This document shows positions 5,710 to 6,590 of a stretch of 6,590 bases of DNA, piece after piece. The stretch covers positions 1-6,590 of the forward strand of contig JAJZDT010000064.1 of the NCBI GenBank assembly GCA_021851535.1. Reading direction: 5' to 3'. Position 1 is the stretch's first letter. Every line of letters starts with the position of its first letter. The notes beneath the pieces were generated by a model, which searched no databases, had not been told where the DNA came from, and was given only the letters and a program-made list of their open reading frames with translations. The translations under genes were made by a program, and so were the position numbers. Source of the DNA: Microcaldota archaeon. GTDB taxonomy: Archaea > Micrarchaeota > Micrarchaeia > Micrarchaeales > Micrarchaeaceae.

Positions 5710-6246
5710 TCAGTTTGTAATACTTTTCTCTGATATCTTTATTTTATAGAGGCTAGATAATTTTGTACCTGCCCTTCTGTATGCTTCTTTGACAAATGCT
5801 ATATTCTTCTTATCAGTCTTTACCATAAATATTGGCTGATTGGCATTTACACGGGCAGCTACTGATACAGGAGAACCAAAAGCCATACTCATACCCTGCG
5901 ATATTCTATCAGCTCCGGCACCTGTAGCCATCTTATGCTCCCTTATGACATTATGCGGGAATACAAGAACCCTAAAATAATATGCACCAGGTATATTATT
6001 CTCAAGATATCTGTTTGTTATCTGCCTTGCAGACTCCAACGCGTTTGATCTTAATTGTATTCTCTCCGTTGTATTCAATGTCATTGTTGTATCAAACATG
6101 TTAGAATCCTTCCCCATATTAAATACAATTATGCTCCTTCTTGGCATAGCTCTTACATAATTCTTTCTTGGTCTCTTTAGTGAGAACCTAGCCCACGCCT
6201 GTGAGTTTGGGGTTCTACACGTCCTTGCAGGTCTTAATCGTGCCAT
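5710..6246 (-). CDS. rpl10e: Large ribosomal subunit protein L10e (uL16 family)
   Basis: Component of the 50S subunit near the central protuberance and the tRNA-binding cleft, the archaeal/eukaryotic counterpart of bacterial L16. The 178-residue length is normal for the family. The start MARLRPARTCR resembles the family's MARxPAR opening, and the diagnostic stretch IREHKMATGAGADRISQGM is at 101-119, followed by AFGSPV (122-127) and AARVN (130-134). Residues 12-35 are less conserved than usual compared with what I remember of archaeal L10e. The ATG at 6246-6244 has GGTG six bases upstream, a good Shine-Dalgarno. It precedes dph2 on the same strand and diverges from the membrane protein to the right. 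Confidence 0.96.
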   Translation of the reverse strand: MARLRPARTCRTPNSQAWARFSLKRPRKNYVRAMPRRSIIVFNMGKDSNMFDTTMTLNTTERIQLRSNALESARQITNRYLENNIPGAYYFRVLVFPHNVIREHKMATGAGADRISQGMSMAFGSPVSVAARVNANQPIFMVKTDKKNIAFVKEAYRRAGTKLSSLYKIKISEKSITN

Positions 6247-6252
6247 TTAAAA

Positions 6253-6256
6253 CACC
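6253..6256 (-). promoter_or_regulatory. Shine-Dalgarno of the L10e gene
   Basis: GGTG on the minus strand, six bases before the L10e ATG, matches the centre of GGAGGTGAT. It supports the chosen start and shows that this gene, unlike the leaderless ATPase, has a leader. Confidence 0.55.
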
Positions 6257-6291
6257 ATAATAATTTTACATTACTCAAAAACTAGCATAGC

Positions 6292-6303
6292 TAATATATA
6301 GAG
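6292..6303 (-). promoter_or_regulatory. TATA-like box of the L10e gene
   Basis: The minus strand reads CTCTATATATTA. Its centre would place the transcript start near 6271, giving a leader of about 25 bases that includes the GGTG ribosome-binding sequence. It overlaps the left arm of the inverted repeat at 6294-6316. An alternative AT-rich box on the same strand lies around 6328-6337. Confidence 0.4.
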
Positions 6304-6316
6304 TACAGCTATATAT
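6294..6316. repeat. 8-bp inverted repeat in the divergent promoter region
   Basis: ATATATAG (6294-6301) and CTATATAT (6309-6316) are perfect arms around AGTACAG. The repeat covers the probable L10e TATA box on one side and ends 11 bases before the plus-strand TATA box on the other. It may be a shared control site, or simply two opposed TATA-like words. Confidence 0.4.
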
Positions 6317-6327
6317 GTAGGAAAAAA

Positions 6328-6337
6328 TATAAATATA
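6328..6337 (+). promoter_or_regulatory. TATA box for the rightmost gene
   Basis: TATAAATATA preceded by the purine-rich GGAAAAAA, a good BRE-like context. It predicts a transcript start near 6358, about 24 bases before the ATG at 6382. There is no clear Shine-Dalgarno in that interval. Confidence 0.5.
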
Positions 6338-6381
6338 TGTAACATCCCTACTATAATGTTATTAATACGTAGGCGCGTTGC

Positions 6382-6590
6382 ATGCATAAATTTAAATCAG
6401 AAATAAGCATTAAAAAAAGCATAGAGATATCCGCAATTGCGGCGTCATTTGCGGTTTTAGGATACTTTTGCGCTCAACGAACTCTTGATTTTACTAAAAA
6501 TTTTAACACAGTAAACAATGAGCATGCAATGCTCATAAGAAAAATAGATAGGCGTATTGAGCGCGAATCAAATAAACAGCTCATTTTAAT
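6382..6590 (+). CDS. Membrane-anchored protein of unknown function (3' end outside window)
   Basis: An open frame of 69 codons runs from the ATG at 6382 to the right edge with no stop. A short basic N terminus (MHKFKSEISIKK) is followed by a single hydrophobic segment at about residues 16-31 (SAIAASFAVLGYFCA). A polar, charged stretch rich in Lys, Arg and Glu comes next (IRKIDRRIERE, 52-62), which could be helical or a coiled coil. This suggests an N-terminal membrane anchor or uncleaved signal with a soluble domain. I do not recognise the family. A promoter at the proper distance supports it being a real gene; the start codon lies within a TGCATGCA palindrome. Confidence 0.65.
   Translation, partial: MHKFKSEISIKKSIEISAIAASFAVLGYFCAQRTLDFTKNFNTVNNEHAMLIRKIDRRIERESNKQLIL

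Overview
This window looks archaeal. The evidence is an archaeal-type alanyl-tRNA synthetase with the N-terminal zinc ribbon, ribosomal protein L10e, a diphthamide synthase Dph2, A/T-rich TATA boxes set about 25 bases upstream of starts (leaderless or near-leaderless transcription), and what appears to be a classical C/D box guide RNA. The DNA is AT-rich, uses many ATA and AGA/AGG codons, and has short intergenic gaps. This would suit a small-genome lineage such as the DPANN archaea, but that placement is an inference and was not tested.

Layout, left to right. Positions 1-2162 (minus) hold alanyl-tRNA synthetase, cut by the window edge within its C-terminal part. Directly upstream of it, with a 7-base gap and in the same direction, lies a Cas4/Exo5-like PD-(D/E)XK nuclease with four candidate iron-sulfur cysteines (2170-3045, minus). 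The bases immediately before the nuclease ATG form a near-textbook C/D box sRNA (3046-3117, minus): both guide spacers are exactly 12 nt and a 5-bp terminal stem ends one base before the start codon. An AT-rich intergenic region with inverted repeats and TATA boxes follows. A divergent COG1373-type AAA ATPase (3363-4622, plus) is next, apparently leaderless, with repeated TTCTGT/ACAGAA half-sites around its promoter. Converging on it are Dph2 (4697-5632, minus) and, upstream of Dph2, ribosomal protein L10e (5710-6246, minus). The right edge has a divergent promoter region with an 8-bp inverted repeat, and the beginning of a small membrane-anchored protein of unknown function (6382 to the end, plus).

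Functionally, most of the minus-strand content concerns translation: tRNA charging, EF-2 diphthamide modification, a ribosomal protein, and an RNA that would guide 2'-O-methylation of rRNA or tRNA. The nuclease and the ATPase are accessory-type genes, placed back to back around the sRNA and promoter region. The sRNA lodged in the leader of the nuclease-AlaRS transcription unit is the most notable observation.
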